The notes beneath the pieces were generated by a model. The model ran no database searches. It worked only from the letters and a program-made list of their open reading frames with translations, and was not told the DNA's origin. 35,890 bases of DNA, from positions 1 to 35,890 of the forward strand of contig CAJLFU010000021.1 of assembly GCA_905205995.1 (NCBI GenBank), read 5' to 3'. Shown here one piece after another: positions 1-8,879 of this stretch (its first letter is position 1; each line of letters opens with the position of its first letter). Origin of the DNA: an uncultured Haemophilus sp. GTDB taxonomy: Bacteria > Pseudomonadota > Gammaproteobacteria > Enterobacterales > Pasteurellaceae. Position numbers and translations under genes: made by a program.

Positions 1-2582
1 AATAAATCTTTCGAGAGTTCTTCAACAGCACTTAATCGCTCTAAAGCACGTTTCATTAACGTTTGACGTTGTGCATCAAAACGTGAGAAACGAATTAATG
101 GCTCAATTAAACGCGCAGCCACTTGTGGATTGCTTTCATTTAAACGGATTAGGACGTCTGTTAAGAAACGATAGCCAGAACCACTAATATGATGGAACGC
201 TTTTAAGTTGTGATTTGCAAAGCTACCCACTAATGAACGTAAACGGTTTGGATTGTTGAAGTTAAAGCTTGGGTGATCCATTAACACTTGTACAATTTCC
301 AATACGTTTTCATCTGGGCGAGTTGCTTGTAAAGCAAACCATTTATCCATTACCAAGCCATCATGTTGCCATTTTTGTTCAAAATCGGCCAACAAGGCAT
401 CACGACAAGGTAACGCCGCTTTGGTTGCCATATTTAATGCCGCTAAAGTATCCGTCATATTATTGGCATTATTGTAATGTTTTTGCACCACATTATTGCC
501 TAAATTGGTGTAAGCCAAATAACTTAAACAAAGATTACGCATTGCTCGTAAAGCAATATCTTCTTGCGTCACTCGATAATCTTCAAGACGAATATGGGTG
601 TAAATACGCAATAAATCTTCTTTCAAGTATTCTGCGATTTGTACCAACATAAATTCTCTTGCGGCGGCAATGCCATCTGGATCAATCGTTTTAAAGCTTT
701 CTGCAAACTCAATGTCTTTTGGCAAGGTTAGAATTAATGTGGCTAATTCGATATCTTGTTCGTAATTTTCCAATACATGCGCTAATGCAGTCAAAACATC
801 AGGTGAAATGTCAAAGGCTTCACCTTGTTGGAAATGTGCCACATTACGACGCAATTCTTGAGTAAACAGCATTTGTGCTGCATCCCAACGAGCAAATTGG
901 TTATCTGCAAATTTAAGTAAGCCTAATAACTGCTCTGTGGTGTAATCATAATCCAGTTTAACCGGTGCAGAAAAATCACATAATAACGCAGGAATTGGAC
1001 GACCATAAATGCCATGGAATTCAAATACTTGGTCTTTTTCTGTTACATTTAACACATCGCTTAATAATTCACCGTTATGCTGTAACATTTGTTTCGTGCC
1101 TTTGGCATCATAAAGCGCAATTTTCAGTGGAATATGTAAGTTTACTTTTTCCATTTGGTCCGCTGTTGGCGGCGTAGATTGCGAAACCGTTAAACGATAA
1201 GTATGGGTTTGTTCATCATAGGCATCGCTAATCAATAATTCTGGTGTGCCTGATTGGCTATACCAACGACGGAATTGTGCTAAATCAACGTCATTTGCAC
1301 GTTCCATTGCAGAAACAAAATCTTCACAGGTTGCCGCTTTACCATCGTTTTCAGCAATATAAAGTTGCATCCCTTTTTGGAAACCTTGTTCACCTAATAA
1401 AGTGTGCAACATACGAATCACTTCTGCCCCTTTTTCATATACGGTCACTGTATAGAAGTTATTCATTTCAATGACTTTTTCAGGGCGAATTGGGTGTGAC
1501 ATAGGGCTTGCATCTTCGGCAAATTGCACCGTACGTAAGAATTTCACGTTATTAATACGATTGACTGCTCGAGAACCTGTGTCAGATGAAAATTCTTGAT
1601 CACGGAAAACCGTTAAACCTTCTTTCAAACTTAATTGGAACCAATCACGGCAGGTTACACGGTTTCCTGTCCAGTTATGGAAATATTCGTGTGCAATCAC
1701 GCTTTCAATGGCGAGATAATCATCATCAGTTGCTGTTTGTGGATTCGCCAACACAAATTTAGAGTTAAAAATATTCAACCCTTTATTTTCCATGGCGCCC
1801 ATATTGAAGAAGTCCACAGCAACAATCATGTAAATATCTAAGTCATATTCTAAATTGAAACGGTCTTCATCCCATTTCATCGCTTTTTTCAGACTTTCCA
1901 TTGCCCAAGAGGCACGGTCAAGATTTCCACGGTCAACATAAAGTTCTAAAGCCACTTCACGACCACTTTTTGTCGTAAAGGTATCTTGTAATAAATCAAA
2001 ATCACCAGCCACTAAAGCGAATAAATAGCTTGGTTTCGGGAATGGGTCATTCCATTCAACCCAATGACGACCATCTTCTAATTCACCACTTGCAATGCGG
2101 TTGCCATTAGAAAGTAAGTAAGGATATTTAGTCTTATCTGCGGTAATTTTGGTTGTATAGCGCGCCAATACATCTGGACGGTCAAGCATATAGGTAATTT
2201 GACGGAAACCTTCTGCTTCACATTGTGTACAAATGCCCTCGCCAGATTGATAAAGCCCTTGTAAAGAGGTGTTTTGTGCAGGCTCTAGATTCGTCACTAT
2301 TTCAAGTTCAAAATTGGCCGCACTTTGATTAGTTAAATCTAACGTTAAGCTTTCATTGTCTTGATGATAATGTTTGAAATCTTCGCCATTGAATTTAATG
2401 GAGGCAAATTGGAAGCCATGACCATCTAATCGTAGGTGTGTTGCTTCATCATTTAAACGTTGGAAGGTTGTTTTTGCAGTGACAACGGTATGCTTAGGAT
2501 CTAATTGAAAATCAAGGAAAATATCCGTAACCGTAAAATCAGGTTGTTTGTAATCTTTTCTATATTTCGCTTTAGCTAACAT
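1..2582 (-). CDS. pepN: Aminopeptidase N (M1 family), 3' end cut by window
   Basis: Cytosolic zinc metallo-aminopeptidase that removes N-terminal residues from peptides. The frame is open from the ATG at 2582 to the window edge, 860 codons. The E. coli enzyme has 870 residues and the last readable residues (LSKDL) match its C-terminus, so only about 9 residues are missing. The exopeptidase motif GAMEN is at residues 262-266. The zinc site HEYFH is at 298-302 (H298, E299, H302), with the third ligand E321 in the LSLKEG segment. The order is the usual M1 one: N-terminal beta domain, catalytic domain, C-terminal helical domain. It is divergent from purE. Identification is secure; only the stop codon is unseen. 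Confidence 0.97.
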   Translation of the reverse strand, partial: MLAKAKYRKDYKQPDFTVTDIFLDFQLDPKHTVVTAKTTFQRLNDEATHLRLDGHGFQFASIKFNGEDFKHYHQDNESLTLDLTNQSAANFELEIVTNLEPAQNTSLQGLYQSGEGICTQCEAEGFRQITYMLDRPDVLARYTTKITADKTKYPYLLSNGNRIASGELEDGRHWVEWNDPFPKPSYLFALVAGDFDLLQDTFTTKSGREVALELYVDRGNLDRASWAMESLKKAMKWDEDRFNLEYDLDIYMIVAVDFFNMGAMENKGLNIFNSKFVLANPQTATDDDYLAIESVIAHEYFHNWTGNRVTCRDWFQLSLKEGLTVFRDQEFSSDTGSRAVNRINNVKFLRTVQFAEDASPMSHPIRPEKVIEMNNFYTVTVYEKGAEVIRMLHTLLGEQGFQKGMQLYIAENDGKAATCEDFVSAMERANDVDLAQFRRWYSQSGTPELLISDAYDEQTHTYRLTVSQSTPPTADQMEKVNLHIPLKIALYDAKGTKQMLQHNGELLSDVLNVTEKDQVFEFHGIYGRPIPALLCDFSAPVKLDYDYTTEQLLGLLKFADNQFARWDAAQMLFTQELRRNVAHFQQGEAFDISPDVLTALAHVLENYEQDIELATLILTLPKDIEFAESFKTIDPDGIAAAREFMLVQIAEYLKEDLLRIYTHIRLEDYRVTQEDIALRAMRNLCLSYLAYTNLGNNVVQKHYNNANNMTDTLAALNMATKAALPCRDALLADFEQKWQHDGLVMDKWFALQATRPDENVLEIVQVLMDHPSFNFNNPNRLRSLVGSFANHNLKAFHHISGSGYRFLTDVLIRLNESNPQVAARLIEPLIRFSRFDAQRQTLMKRALERLSAVEELSKDL

Positions 2583-2616
2583 AATCTGCTCTATTTCTAA
2601 GAAAAAAACTCATATT

Positions 2617-2645
2617 AGGATAAGATTTTATGACAGAACTTGCAA
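2617..2645 (-). promoter_or_regulatory. Candidate pepN promoter
   Basis: On the minus strand TTGCAA (2640-2645) and TATCCT (2617-2622) are separated by 17 bases, and the -10 ends 34 bases before the pepN start. The -35 is a fair and the -10 a moderate match to sigma-70. This is a consensus match only. Confidence 0.4.
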
Positions 2646-2668
2646 TGGAATTTTCAGTTTTTACCACA

Positions 2669-2684
2669 TAGCAAACGTTTGCTT
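2669..2684. promoter_or_regulatory. PurR-type operator upstream of purEK
   Basis: The 12-base perfect palindrome GCAAACGTTTGC lies at 2671-2682 and fits the core of the enterobacterial PurR operator (consensus ACGCAAACGTTTGCGT). It overlaps a possible purE -35 (TTGCTT, 2679-2684), which is followed 18 bases later by TATTCT (2703-2708). Purine-responsive repression of purE-purK by a PurR homologue is inferred from the known E. coli system. The regulator gene is not in this window. Confidence 0.85.
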
Positions 2685-2743
2685 AAAAGTAGGCAAATAT
2701 GCTATTCTACGCATCGTTTTTTATCAGATAAATTTTTAAAAAT

Positions 2744-3238
2744 ATGTCAAATACCGCACAAATTGCTATTGTTATGGGCTCAAAAAGCGATTGGGCAACC
2801 ATGCAAGAAGCCACTCAAATTTTAGATGAACTCAATGTGGCATATCATGTTGAAGTCGTTTCCGCACATCGAACCCCCGACAAACTGTTTGAATTTGCCG
2901 AAAATGCACAAAAGAATGGTTACAAAGTGATTATTGCAGGTGCAGGAGGTGCAGCTCATTTACCCGGTATGATTGCGGCTAAAACGCTTGTGCCCGTATT
3001 GGGCGTCCCTGTTAAAAGCTCTATGTTAAGCGGTGTTGATAGTCTCTATTCTATCGTGCAAATGCCGAAAGGCATTCCTGTCGGCACATTAGCAATTGGC
3101 CCAGCTGGTGCGGCTAATGCAGGATTACTTGCTGCACAAATTCTTGCAGGTTGGGATGATGCGTTATTCGCTCGCCTACAAGCATTCCGCGAAAATCAAA
3201 CCAATATGGTATTGGATAATCCTGATCCACGTACATAA
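2744..3238 (+). CDS. purE: N5-carboxyaminoimidazole ribonucleotide mutase
   Basis: This enzyme converts N5-CAIR to CAIR in de novo purine synthesis and acts directly after PurK. The protein has 164 residues, the usual length for class I PurE. The substrate loop GSKSDW is at residues 12-17 and the conserved SAHRTP, with the catalytic His, at 40-45. A glycine-rich AGAGGAAHLPGM segment follows. It is the first gene of purEK, preceded by a PurR-type palindrome. No strong Shine-Dalgarno sequence is visible before the ATG. A terminator-like uptake-signal pair separates it from purK. Confidence 0.98.
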   Translation: MSNTAQIAIVMGSKSDWATMQEATQILDELNVAYHVEVVSAHRTPDKLFEFAENAQKNGYKVIIAGAGGAAHLPGMIAAKTLVPVLGVPVKSSMLSGVDSLYSIVQMPKGIPVGTLAIGPAGAANAGLLAAQILAGWDDALFARLQAFRENQTNMVLDNPDPRT

Positions 3239-3252
3239 AACACCTTTAAATT

Positions 3253-3287
3253 TGACCGCACTTTTCAGAGTGCGGTTGTTTTTTTAG
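3253..3287 (+). terminator. Inverted uptake-signal pair between purE and purK
   Basis: ACCGCACTT (3255-3263) is followed by the near-copy GAGTGCGGT, giving a short GC-rich hairpin followed by seven T. It looks like an intrinsic terminator, yet it sits between two genes that normally form one operon. It may therefore act as a partial terminator that lowers purK expression. Confidence 0.7.
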
Positions 3288-3308
3288 CTAGATTTGATGA
3301 GAAATTTT

Positions 3309-4397
3309 ATGCAAAACTCTACCCTATATCCTACCGTTTATGTGCTTGGTAATGGTCAACTCGGCAGAATGTTACGTTATGCAGGCGCCCCATTAGATAT
3401 TCACGTTCAACCGCTTGAGTTCAATGCGCCCGTATTTGATTTACCTAAAGATGCCATCATCACTGCAGAAATTGAACGTTGGGAAAAAACACCGTTAACC
3501 GAATTATTAGGTCATCATAAGAATTTCGTTAATCAAAATGTTTTTGGCTTATTGGCTGATCGCTTTACCCAAAAATCTTTACTGGATGAACTCAATCTCT
3601 CTACCTCACCATGGTGTTTATTAAAAGATAAAACGCAATGGCCTGAAGTATTTAAAAACATAGGCGAAAAAGTCGTGGTAAAACGTCGCACTGGTGGTTA
3701 TGACGGTCATGGTCAATGGATTATCACTAATAACAATCAACGTGACATTACGGACGATTTATTCGGTGAAGTTATCGCAGAAAAATTTATTCCTTTTGAT
3801 TACGAAGTGTCTATTGTTGGCGCAAGATTTAAAAATGGTGAAAAGCGTTTCTATCCTGTGACGCATAACCTACAGCAAAATGGTATTTTACGTTACAGTG
3901 TGACAGATATTTCATTCCCGCAACAACAAAGCCAACAAATTCAGGCGGAGTCTATGCTCGGAAAAATCATGGATAAGCTTGAATATGTGGGTGTAATGGC
4001 GATGGAATGCTTTGTGGTGGGGGATAAATTATTAATTAATGAACTCGCTCCTCGTGTGCATAATAGTGGCCACTGGACACAATTAGGTTGTGCTATTAGT
4101 CAATTTGAATTACATCTACGAGCCTTATTAGATTTACCCACTCCGTCATTACAACCCATTGCACCAAGTGTCATGGTCAACTTGATTGGTACAGAACATA
4201 ATCCACAATGGTTGAACACGCCATTCTCTCAGTTACATTGGTATGGTAAGGAAGTTCGTCCGGGGAGAAAATTAGGTCATATCAATATTACGCATCCTGA
4301 TAAAACGATCATTATTCAACAGCTTGAAAAACTTCGTCACGAACTCCCTGAAGACTATCAATCTGGTTTAAATTGGGCGATTGAGAAATTAAAATAA
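3309..4397 (+). CDS. purK: N5-carboxyaminoimidazole ribonucleotide synthase
   Basis: ATP-grasp enzyme that makes N5-CAIR from AIR, bicarbonate and ATP, feeding PurE. I chose the ATG at 3309 (362 residues, MQNSTLYPTVYVLG). This start agrees with my memory of the Haemophilus protein, and the frame upstream adds only five residues from TTG and ATG codons. The N-terminal VLGNGQLGRML is the typical pre-ATP-grasp glycine motif. VVVKRRTGGYDGHGQ is the ATP-binding loop, and NELAPRVHNSGHWT is the conserved C-terminal metal/ATP segment. The spacing to purE is 70 bases and includes a hairpin. Confidence 0.96.
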   Translation: MQNSTLYPTVYVLGNGQLGRMLRYAGAPLDIHVQPLEFNAPVFDLPKDAIITAEIERWEKTPLTELLGHHKNFVNQNVFGLLADRFTQKSLLDELNLSTSPWCLLKDKTQWPEVFKNIGEKVVVKRRTGGYDGHGQWIITNNNQRDITDDLFGEVIAEKFIPFDYEVSIVGARFKNGEKRFYPVTHNLQQNGILRYSVTDISFPQQQSQQIQAESMLGKIMDKLEYVGVMAMECFVVGDKLLINELAPRVHNSGHWTQLGCAISQFELHLRALLDLPTPSLQPIAPSVMVNLIGTEHNPQWLNTPFSQLHWYGKEVRPGRKLGHINITHPDKTIIIQQLEKLRHELPEDYQSGLNWAIEKLK

Positions 4398-4407
4398 TCG
4401 AAAAAAA

Positions 4408-4461
4408 CAACCGCACTTTTTGATGAATATCTAAAAGCATCAAAGTGCGGTTGATTTTTTT
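4408..4461 (+). terminator. purK terminator built on an uptake-signal pair
   Basis: Left arm 4408-4425 and right arm 4438-4453 contain ACCGCACTT and AAGTGCGGT, extended by a TTGATG/CATCAA match, and are followed by a run of T. It is a long, strong stem and the likely end of the purEK transcript. Confidence 0.85.
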
Positions 4462-4538
4462 ATTAGGTTCTTCTTGATAAAATCCATCGACTGAAGTATA
4501 AAATTACTTATCTCACAACACATACATAAGGAAAAGCT

Positions 4539-5729
4539 ATGTTTGAACATATCAAAGCGGCTCCGGCCGATCCTATCTTAGGCTTAGGCGAAGCATTCAA
4601 ATCTGAAACGCGTGAAAATAAAATCAATTTAGGTATTGGCGTTTATAAAGATGCACAAGGTACAACACCGATTATGCGTGCAGTGAAAGAAGCAGAAAAA
4701 CGCTTATTTGATAACGAAAAAACGAAAAACTATCTGACTATCGATGGTATTGCTGATTATAACGAACGCACAAAAGAACTTCTTTTCGGTAAAGATTCAG
4801 AAGTCATTAAAGCAAATCGTGCAAGAACTGCACAAAGTTTAGGCGGCACAGGTGCATTACGCATTGCGGCAGAATTCATCAAACGCCAAACCAAAGCACA
4901 AAATGTGTGGATTAGTACGCCAACATGGCCTAACCACAATGCAATTTTTAATGCGGTAGGCATGACAATTCGCGAATATCGTTATTATGATGCTGAACGC
5001 AAAGCTCTTGACTGGGAACATTTACTTGAAGATTTAAGTCAAGCAAGCGAAGGTGATGTCGTGCTTTTACACGGTTGCTGCCACAACCCAACCGGTATTG
5101 ACCCAACCCCTGAGCAATGGCAAGAATTAGCTGCGCTTTCAGCAAAAAATGGCTGGTTACCACTCTTTGATTTTGCTTATCAAGGTTTAGCCAATGGCTT
5201 AGACCAAGATGCTTACGGTTTACGTGCATTTGCAGCAAATCATAAAGAATTATTAGTGGCGAGTTCATTCTCTAAAAACTTTGGTTTATACAATGAGCGT
5301 GTCGGTGCCTTTACCCTTGTGGCTGAAAATGCAGAAATTGCTTCAACTGCATTAACACAGGTGAAATCAATTATTCGTACCCTCTACTCTAACCCAGCAT
5401 CTCACGGTGGGGCGACCGTAGCAACGGTGTTAAATGATCCTCAACTTCGCCAAGAGTGGGAAAATGAATTAACTGAAATGCGTGAACGTATCAAAAAAAT
5501 GCGTCATTTATTCGTTCAGTTATTAAAAGAATACGGTGCAGAACAAGATTTCAGCTTTATCATGGAACAAAACGGTATGTTCTCTTTCAGCGGTTTATCG
5601 CCTGAACAAGTTGATCGCTTAAAAGAAGAATTTGCGATTTATGCTGTTCGTTCTGGTCGTATCAATGTGGCTGGTATCACTGAAGACAATATTCGTTATT
5701 TATGCGAAAGCATCGTTAAAGTGCTTTAA
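4539..5729 (+). CDS. aspC: Aspartate (aromatic amino acid) aminotransferase
   Basis: PLP-dependent class I aminotransferase that interconverts aspartate and 2-oxoglutarate with oxaloacetate and glutamate, often also acting on aromatic amino acids. The protein has 396 residues, as in E. coli AspC/TyrB. The Schiff-base lysine is K246 in SSFSKNFGLYNERVG. HGCCHNPTGIDP is the conserved cofactor-contact segment, and SGRINVAGI carries the carboxylate-binding arginine near the C-terminus. AAGGA lies 8 bases before the ATG. It is monocistronic, with a terminator on each side. The exact AspC/TyrB preference cannot be told from sequence. Confidence 0.95.
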   Translation: MFEHIKAAPADPILGLGEAFKSETRENKINLGIGVYKDAQGTTPIMRAVKEAEKRLFDNEKTKNYLTIDGIADYNERTKELLFGKDSEVIKANRARTAQSLGGTGALRIAAEFIKRQTKAQNVWISTPTWPNHNAIFNAVGMTIREYRYYDAERKALDWEHLLEDLSQASEGDVVLLHGCCHNPTGIDPTPEQWQELAALSAKNGWLPLFDFAYQGLANGLDQDAYGLRAFAANHKELLVASSFSKNFGLYNERVGAFTLVAENAEIASTALTQVKSIIRTLYSNPASHGGATVATVLNDPQLRQEWENELTEMRERIKKMRHLFVQLLKEYGAEQDFSFIMEQNGMFSFSGLSPEQVDRLKEEFAIYAVRSGRINVAGITEDNIRYLCESIVKVL

Positions 5730-5742
5730 TCAATAAAAACAA

Positions 5743-5774
5743 AAAGTGCGGTTAAATTTGACCGCACTTTTTTA
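5743..5774 (+). terminator. aspC terminator, uptake-signal pair
   Basis: AAGTGCGGT (5744-5752) and ACCGCACTT (5761-5769) form a perfect stem with a short loop, followed by six T. Confidence 0.88.
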
Positions 5775-5790
5775 TTAAATCATATCAAAA

Positions 5791-5818
5791 TAAAAGGCAG
5801 ATTTTACTCTGCCTTTTT
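5791..5818. terminator. Adhesin terminator (possibly bidirectional)
   Basis: AAAAGGCAGA and TCTGCCTTTT are inverted arms around a five-base loop, lying 10 bases beyond the adhesin stop on the minus strand. The flanking A and T runs would allow termination from either side between two convergent genes. Confidence 0.75.
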
Positions 5819-5827
5819 ATCAAATAA

Positions 5828-8602
5828 TTACCATTGGTAACCGATGCTTCCGCCCCAGTTTACATCACTGCGGGAATTGATACTTGCACCAACTTTAATC
5901 GAAATTTTGTTGTTATCAGAATTTCGACCATAACCAACTGCGATTGCATTTTCATTGCGATAACCACCAACACCAACAGAAACTAAGCTTTTACCCGCTT
6001 CATTTGGACGTTGTAAGAAAGAAATCGCTGTCGCACCTGCAATACCTGCACGTAAACGACGATCAACGTGATCAATTTTGTTGTCTAAACGATTGATGTT
6101 GTTATTAATGTTTTTCACAGCATTATCAACATAACGTTTATTTACTGCATCAGTTGGGTCTTTCGGATCAGCCACATTTACAATACGATTATTGTGCATA
6201 TCTAATCCACCATGTGCATGGATAGTACCACCAACGTTAACGTCACCTGTTGTAGTTACATTTTTGAATGTTGGTGTATCAGACACAGCAACGCTTAACA
6301 CTTTTCCTTTTTTGTGGGTTAATTTAATATTTTTACCCGCATCAAGTGTCAATTTATCCATTTTTGTTGCTGTAGATTGAACCGTTTCTTCTGCCACTTC
6401 ATTTACAACAGTACCTTCAGATGCACTTGCAGTCACGTTAAATCCACGACTACCTGCATTTTTGATTTCATCTTTGGTTTTTTGTGAAAGATCCACTTTG
6501 TAATTGGTTACTGTGGTTACAGTCACACCGTCTTTTCCAGTAACTTTGGTTGGTTCGCCCACTGTCACAGTAATTGCATCGGAACCAGCATCAACAGAAG
6601 CTGAAGTGTCTTTTGCGTTAACCGTGTAAATCGTTTGATTATTCGCACCAGTTTCAGAAGTCACCTCTACATTTGTTCCAGCTTTTACCTCTGTTTTAGC
6701 TGCCGCTGCGGCTTTAGTAATATTGGTATTAAGCTCGTTCTTCGCTGCATATAATTGGCTACCATTCACAGCATCTTTACTATCTGCTGAAATTGTACCA
6801 TTTGATACATTCGTGATTTTTTTATCACCTGCATTAATACCATCTTGATTAATCGTAACAGGCCCCACGGTGACATTTTTAGCTGTAACATTATTAACAG
6901 TAATATCATCTTTTAAATTCACTGTAATATCAGCAGCATTTTCACCGTCTTTAACAACCACTTCGGTATTTTTACCATTCACAAAATTTACTTTGCCATG
7001 GGTATTAATACGTGATGTTTCTTTACCATTATTTTTAATGTTAAAGCCTGCATTATAATAAGCTTGATATAACTGGCTACCATTTACGGCATCGTTTGAT
7101 TCAGCAGTAATTCGACCCGCTCCCACATTTTGGATTTGGCGAACAAGAGAGCCATCACCGACAGAAACCGCACCTGTTGATTCTTTAGTGAAAGAATCAC
7201 CAAAATCAAAATCAATTATCGTTGTATATGAAGACGTGCCGTTATAATTAATTGTTTTTGAATTTGCACCATCATCAAAAGATTCTAATTTAGTAGCAGC
7301 ATCATTAAACACATTTTTTGCCCCTGCAGAACTTGAGCCTAGAGCAACTGAATCTTCATGAGTATTAGTAGAATCAGAACCTAATGCAACAGAATTTGCT
7401 GCAGTCGCATTACCACCAATAGCAATACTGCTGATACCAGTCGCATTTCCTAAAATAGCTGCAGAATTAGTTTCACTCGCCTTAGAATTTCTACCCATCG
7501 CAACAGAATTATAACCCTCAGCTTTGGTGCTATCACCAATAGCAATAGAACTCATACCTGAAGCATTGCTTCCGCTACCAAATGACATAGCATCCGCGGC
7601 AGATGAGGTTGAATTCGATCCTATAGCAACAGTATTACGCGCTTTTGCATTTGCTTGATCACCAATTGCAATAGAAGAAGATCCACTTGCGTTAGATGAA
7701 TGACCTAAAGCACTAGAAGCAGAGCCATCAGCGTGAGCCATTTCACCTACAGCAGTTGCAGAATAACCTTTAGCAACAGCAATAGGCCCAACTGCAGTAG
7801 ACCAATGGCCATATGCTCTTGAGGAATCACCTAATGCAACGCTACTACCTCCAGTTGCCTTAGATACAACCCCTAAAGCAATTGAGCGATCTCCAGTTGC
7901 CACAGCTTGATTACCATAAGCGGAAGCACTAGCATTACTTGCTGTTGCTCTTTCACCTACAGCTACTGCACTGTCTTTACTTGCATTCGCTAAGTGACCA
8001 ATAGCAACTGAATCCGTTCCTGATGATGAGGCACCATTACCCATAGCCGCTGAACCTCGACCACTTGCATTTGCTTCATTACCGATAGCTGTAGCCCATC
8101 CCTCATCACTTGCTTTTGTACCATAACCAACTGCCGTACCGCGACTTGGTGCATTGCTACCACTACCAATTGCAATACCGCCAGAGCCCCAGCCATTTGC
8201 ATTGTTACCAATGGCAACTGTTTCTTTATTGGTTGATCGAGCTTTATTACCAATTGCAATATTGTATTGGTTGTAATCAGCATTTCCCTCTACTTTAGCC
8301 CCTGTACCAATAGCAATAGAGTCTGCCGTATTAGAATTAGCGCTATTACCTAAAACAACTGCGTTAGTTCGATCAGCTACTGCACCAACTCCGCCAATAA
8401 CAGTACCTTTATCATTGACAACAACATTGGTTTCAGCCATCGCGCTTGTCGTTGCACCTGCTAAAACTGCAGCGCCAATAATTACATTTAATGTTTTACG
8501 TTTGTCTGTTTGAGATGATTTACCCACAGATTTGCTTAGTTCTGAAACAGCAATCCAGCATTGATTTACTTTATTCCAAATAATTTTAAAAACATGATTC
8601 AT
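5828..8602 (-). CDS. Trimeric autotransporter adhesin (YadA-like)
   Basis: A 924-residue type Vc autotransporter, expected to form a surface trimer that mediates adhesion. Residues 1-56 form an extended signal peptide (MNHVFKIIWNKVNQCWIAVSE start, then TLNVIIGAAVLAGA), with likely cleavage after SAMA. From about residue 78 to 445 there are about 25 YadA-head repeats of roughly 14 residues centred on S-I/V-A-I/L-G. Neck-type DAVNGSQLY segments are at 504-512 and 610-618. A further DAVNKRYVD hinge at 818 leads into an Asn-rich coiled coil. The last ~75 residues are the YadA anchor, ending GSIGYQW with a terminal aromatic residue for outer-membrane assembly. AGGAAA precedes the start. No exact uptake signal was found in the gene. 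The ligand is unknown. Confidence 0.95.
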   Translation of the reverse strand: MNHVFKIIWNKVNQCWIAVSELSKSVGKSSQTDKRKTLNVIIGAAVLAGATTSAMAETNVVVNDKGTVIGGVGAVADRTNAVVLGNSANSNTADSIAIGTGAKVEGNADYNQYNIAIGNKARSTNKETVAIGNNANGWGSGGIAIGSGSNAPSRGTAVGYGTKASDEGWATAIGNEANASGRGSAAMGNGASSSGTDSVAIGHLANASKDSAVAVGERATASNASASAYGNQAVATGDRSIALGVVSKATGGSSVALGDSSRAYGHWSTAVGPIAVAKGYSATAVGEMAHADGSASSALGHSSNASGSSSIAIGDQANAKARNTVAIGSNSTSSAADAMSFGSGSNASGMSSIAIGDSTKAEGYNSVAMGRNSKASETNSAAILGNATGISSIAIGGNATAANSVALGSDSTNTHEDSVALGSSSAGAKNVFNDAATKLESFDDGANSKTINYNGTSSYTTIIDFDFGDSFTKESTGAVSVGDGSLVRQIQNVGAGRITAESNDAVNGSQLYQAYYNAGFNIKNNGKETSRINTHGKVNFVNGKNTEVVVKDGENAADITVNLKDDITVNNVTAKNVTVGPVTINQDGINAGDKKITNVSNGTISADSKDAVNGSQLYAAKNELNTNITKAAAAAKTEVKAGTNVEVTSETGANNQTIYTVNAKDTSASVDAGSDAITVTVGEPTKVTGKDGVTVTTVTNYKVDLSQKTKDEIKNAGSRGFNVTASASEGTVVNEVAEETVQSTATKMDKLTLDAGKNIKLTHKKGKVLSVAVSDTPTFKNVTTTGDVNVGGTIHAHGGLDMHNNRIVNVADPKDPTDAVNKRYVDNAVKNINNNINRLDNKIDHVDRRLRAGIAGATAISFLQRPNEAGKSLVSVGVGGYRNENAIAVGYGRNSDNNKISIKVGASINSRSDVNWGGSIGYQW

Positions 8603-8658
8603 ATTAAAGTTTCCTATAATCTAAAAATAACTAGTCAAGACAAACAAGATCTTGATTC

Positions 8659-8686
8659 TGTATAAGTATAATACGAAACTCAGCAA
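8659..8686 (-). promoter_or_regulatory. Candidate adhesin promoter
   Basis: On the minus strand TTGCTG (8681-8686) and TATACA (8659-8664) are 16 bases apart, about 57 bases before the ATG. Just downstream is the perfect palindrome CAAGATCTTG (8645-8654). It is nested with a wider TCAAGA/TCTTGA inverted repeat (8635-8640 and 8650-8655) that could be an operator. Consensus reading only. Confidence 0.35.
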
Positions 8687-8759
8687 TTAACAGATAATTT
8701 ACAAGATTTTACAAAAGCTGACAAAGAATAGTTTTTTATGGAAAAGTTAAATGTAATGT

Positions 8760-8792
8760 AAAGATAAATTAAAGATAAATTAAAGATAAATT
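8760..8792. repeat. Three exact 11-bp tandem repeats upstream of adhesin
   Basis: AAAGATAAATT is repeated three times without a mismatch. The array starts 158 bases upstream of the adhesin start codon and about 74 bases upstream of its candidate -35. The period is close to one DNA helical turn, which places the A-tracts in phase and suggests intrinsic curvature. Confidence 0.9.
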
Positions 8793-8842
8793 AATAACTT
8801 AAAGTATATGTATAATTATATACTTATTCTGCTAATAAAAGT

Positions 8843-8870
8843 AAAAATGGCCATAAAAATGACCATTTTT
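8843..8870 (-). terminator. moa operon terminator
   Basis: On the minus strand AAAATGGTCA and TGGCCATTTT pair (one wobble) around a six-base loop, followed by T residues. It lies 10 bases past the moaE stop. Confidence 0.7.
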
Positions 8871-8879
8871 TATATTGAA

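Noticed and set aside
269..652. Open frame of 127 codons on the plus strand at the window start
   Set aside because: It is antisense to the conserved pepN coding sequence and has no family resemblance.
4948..5268. Open frame of 106 codons opposite aspC
   Set aside because: It overlaps the conserved aminotransferase core on the other strand; no supporting start signal.
7990..8283. Open frame of 97 codons on the minus strand inside the adhesin
   Set aside because: It is a shifted frame of the adhesin head repeats with Leu/Val/Met/Gln-rich low-complexity content and no ribosome-binding site.
7324..8360. Dense regularly spaced repeats on the DNA level, superficially like a CRISPR or minisatellite array
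   Set aside because: The repeats are degenerate at the DNA level and encode the roughly 14-residue YadA head repeat in one continuous reading frame, so they are protein repeats.
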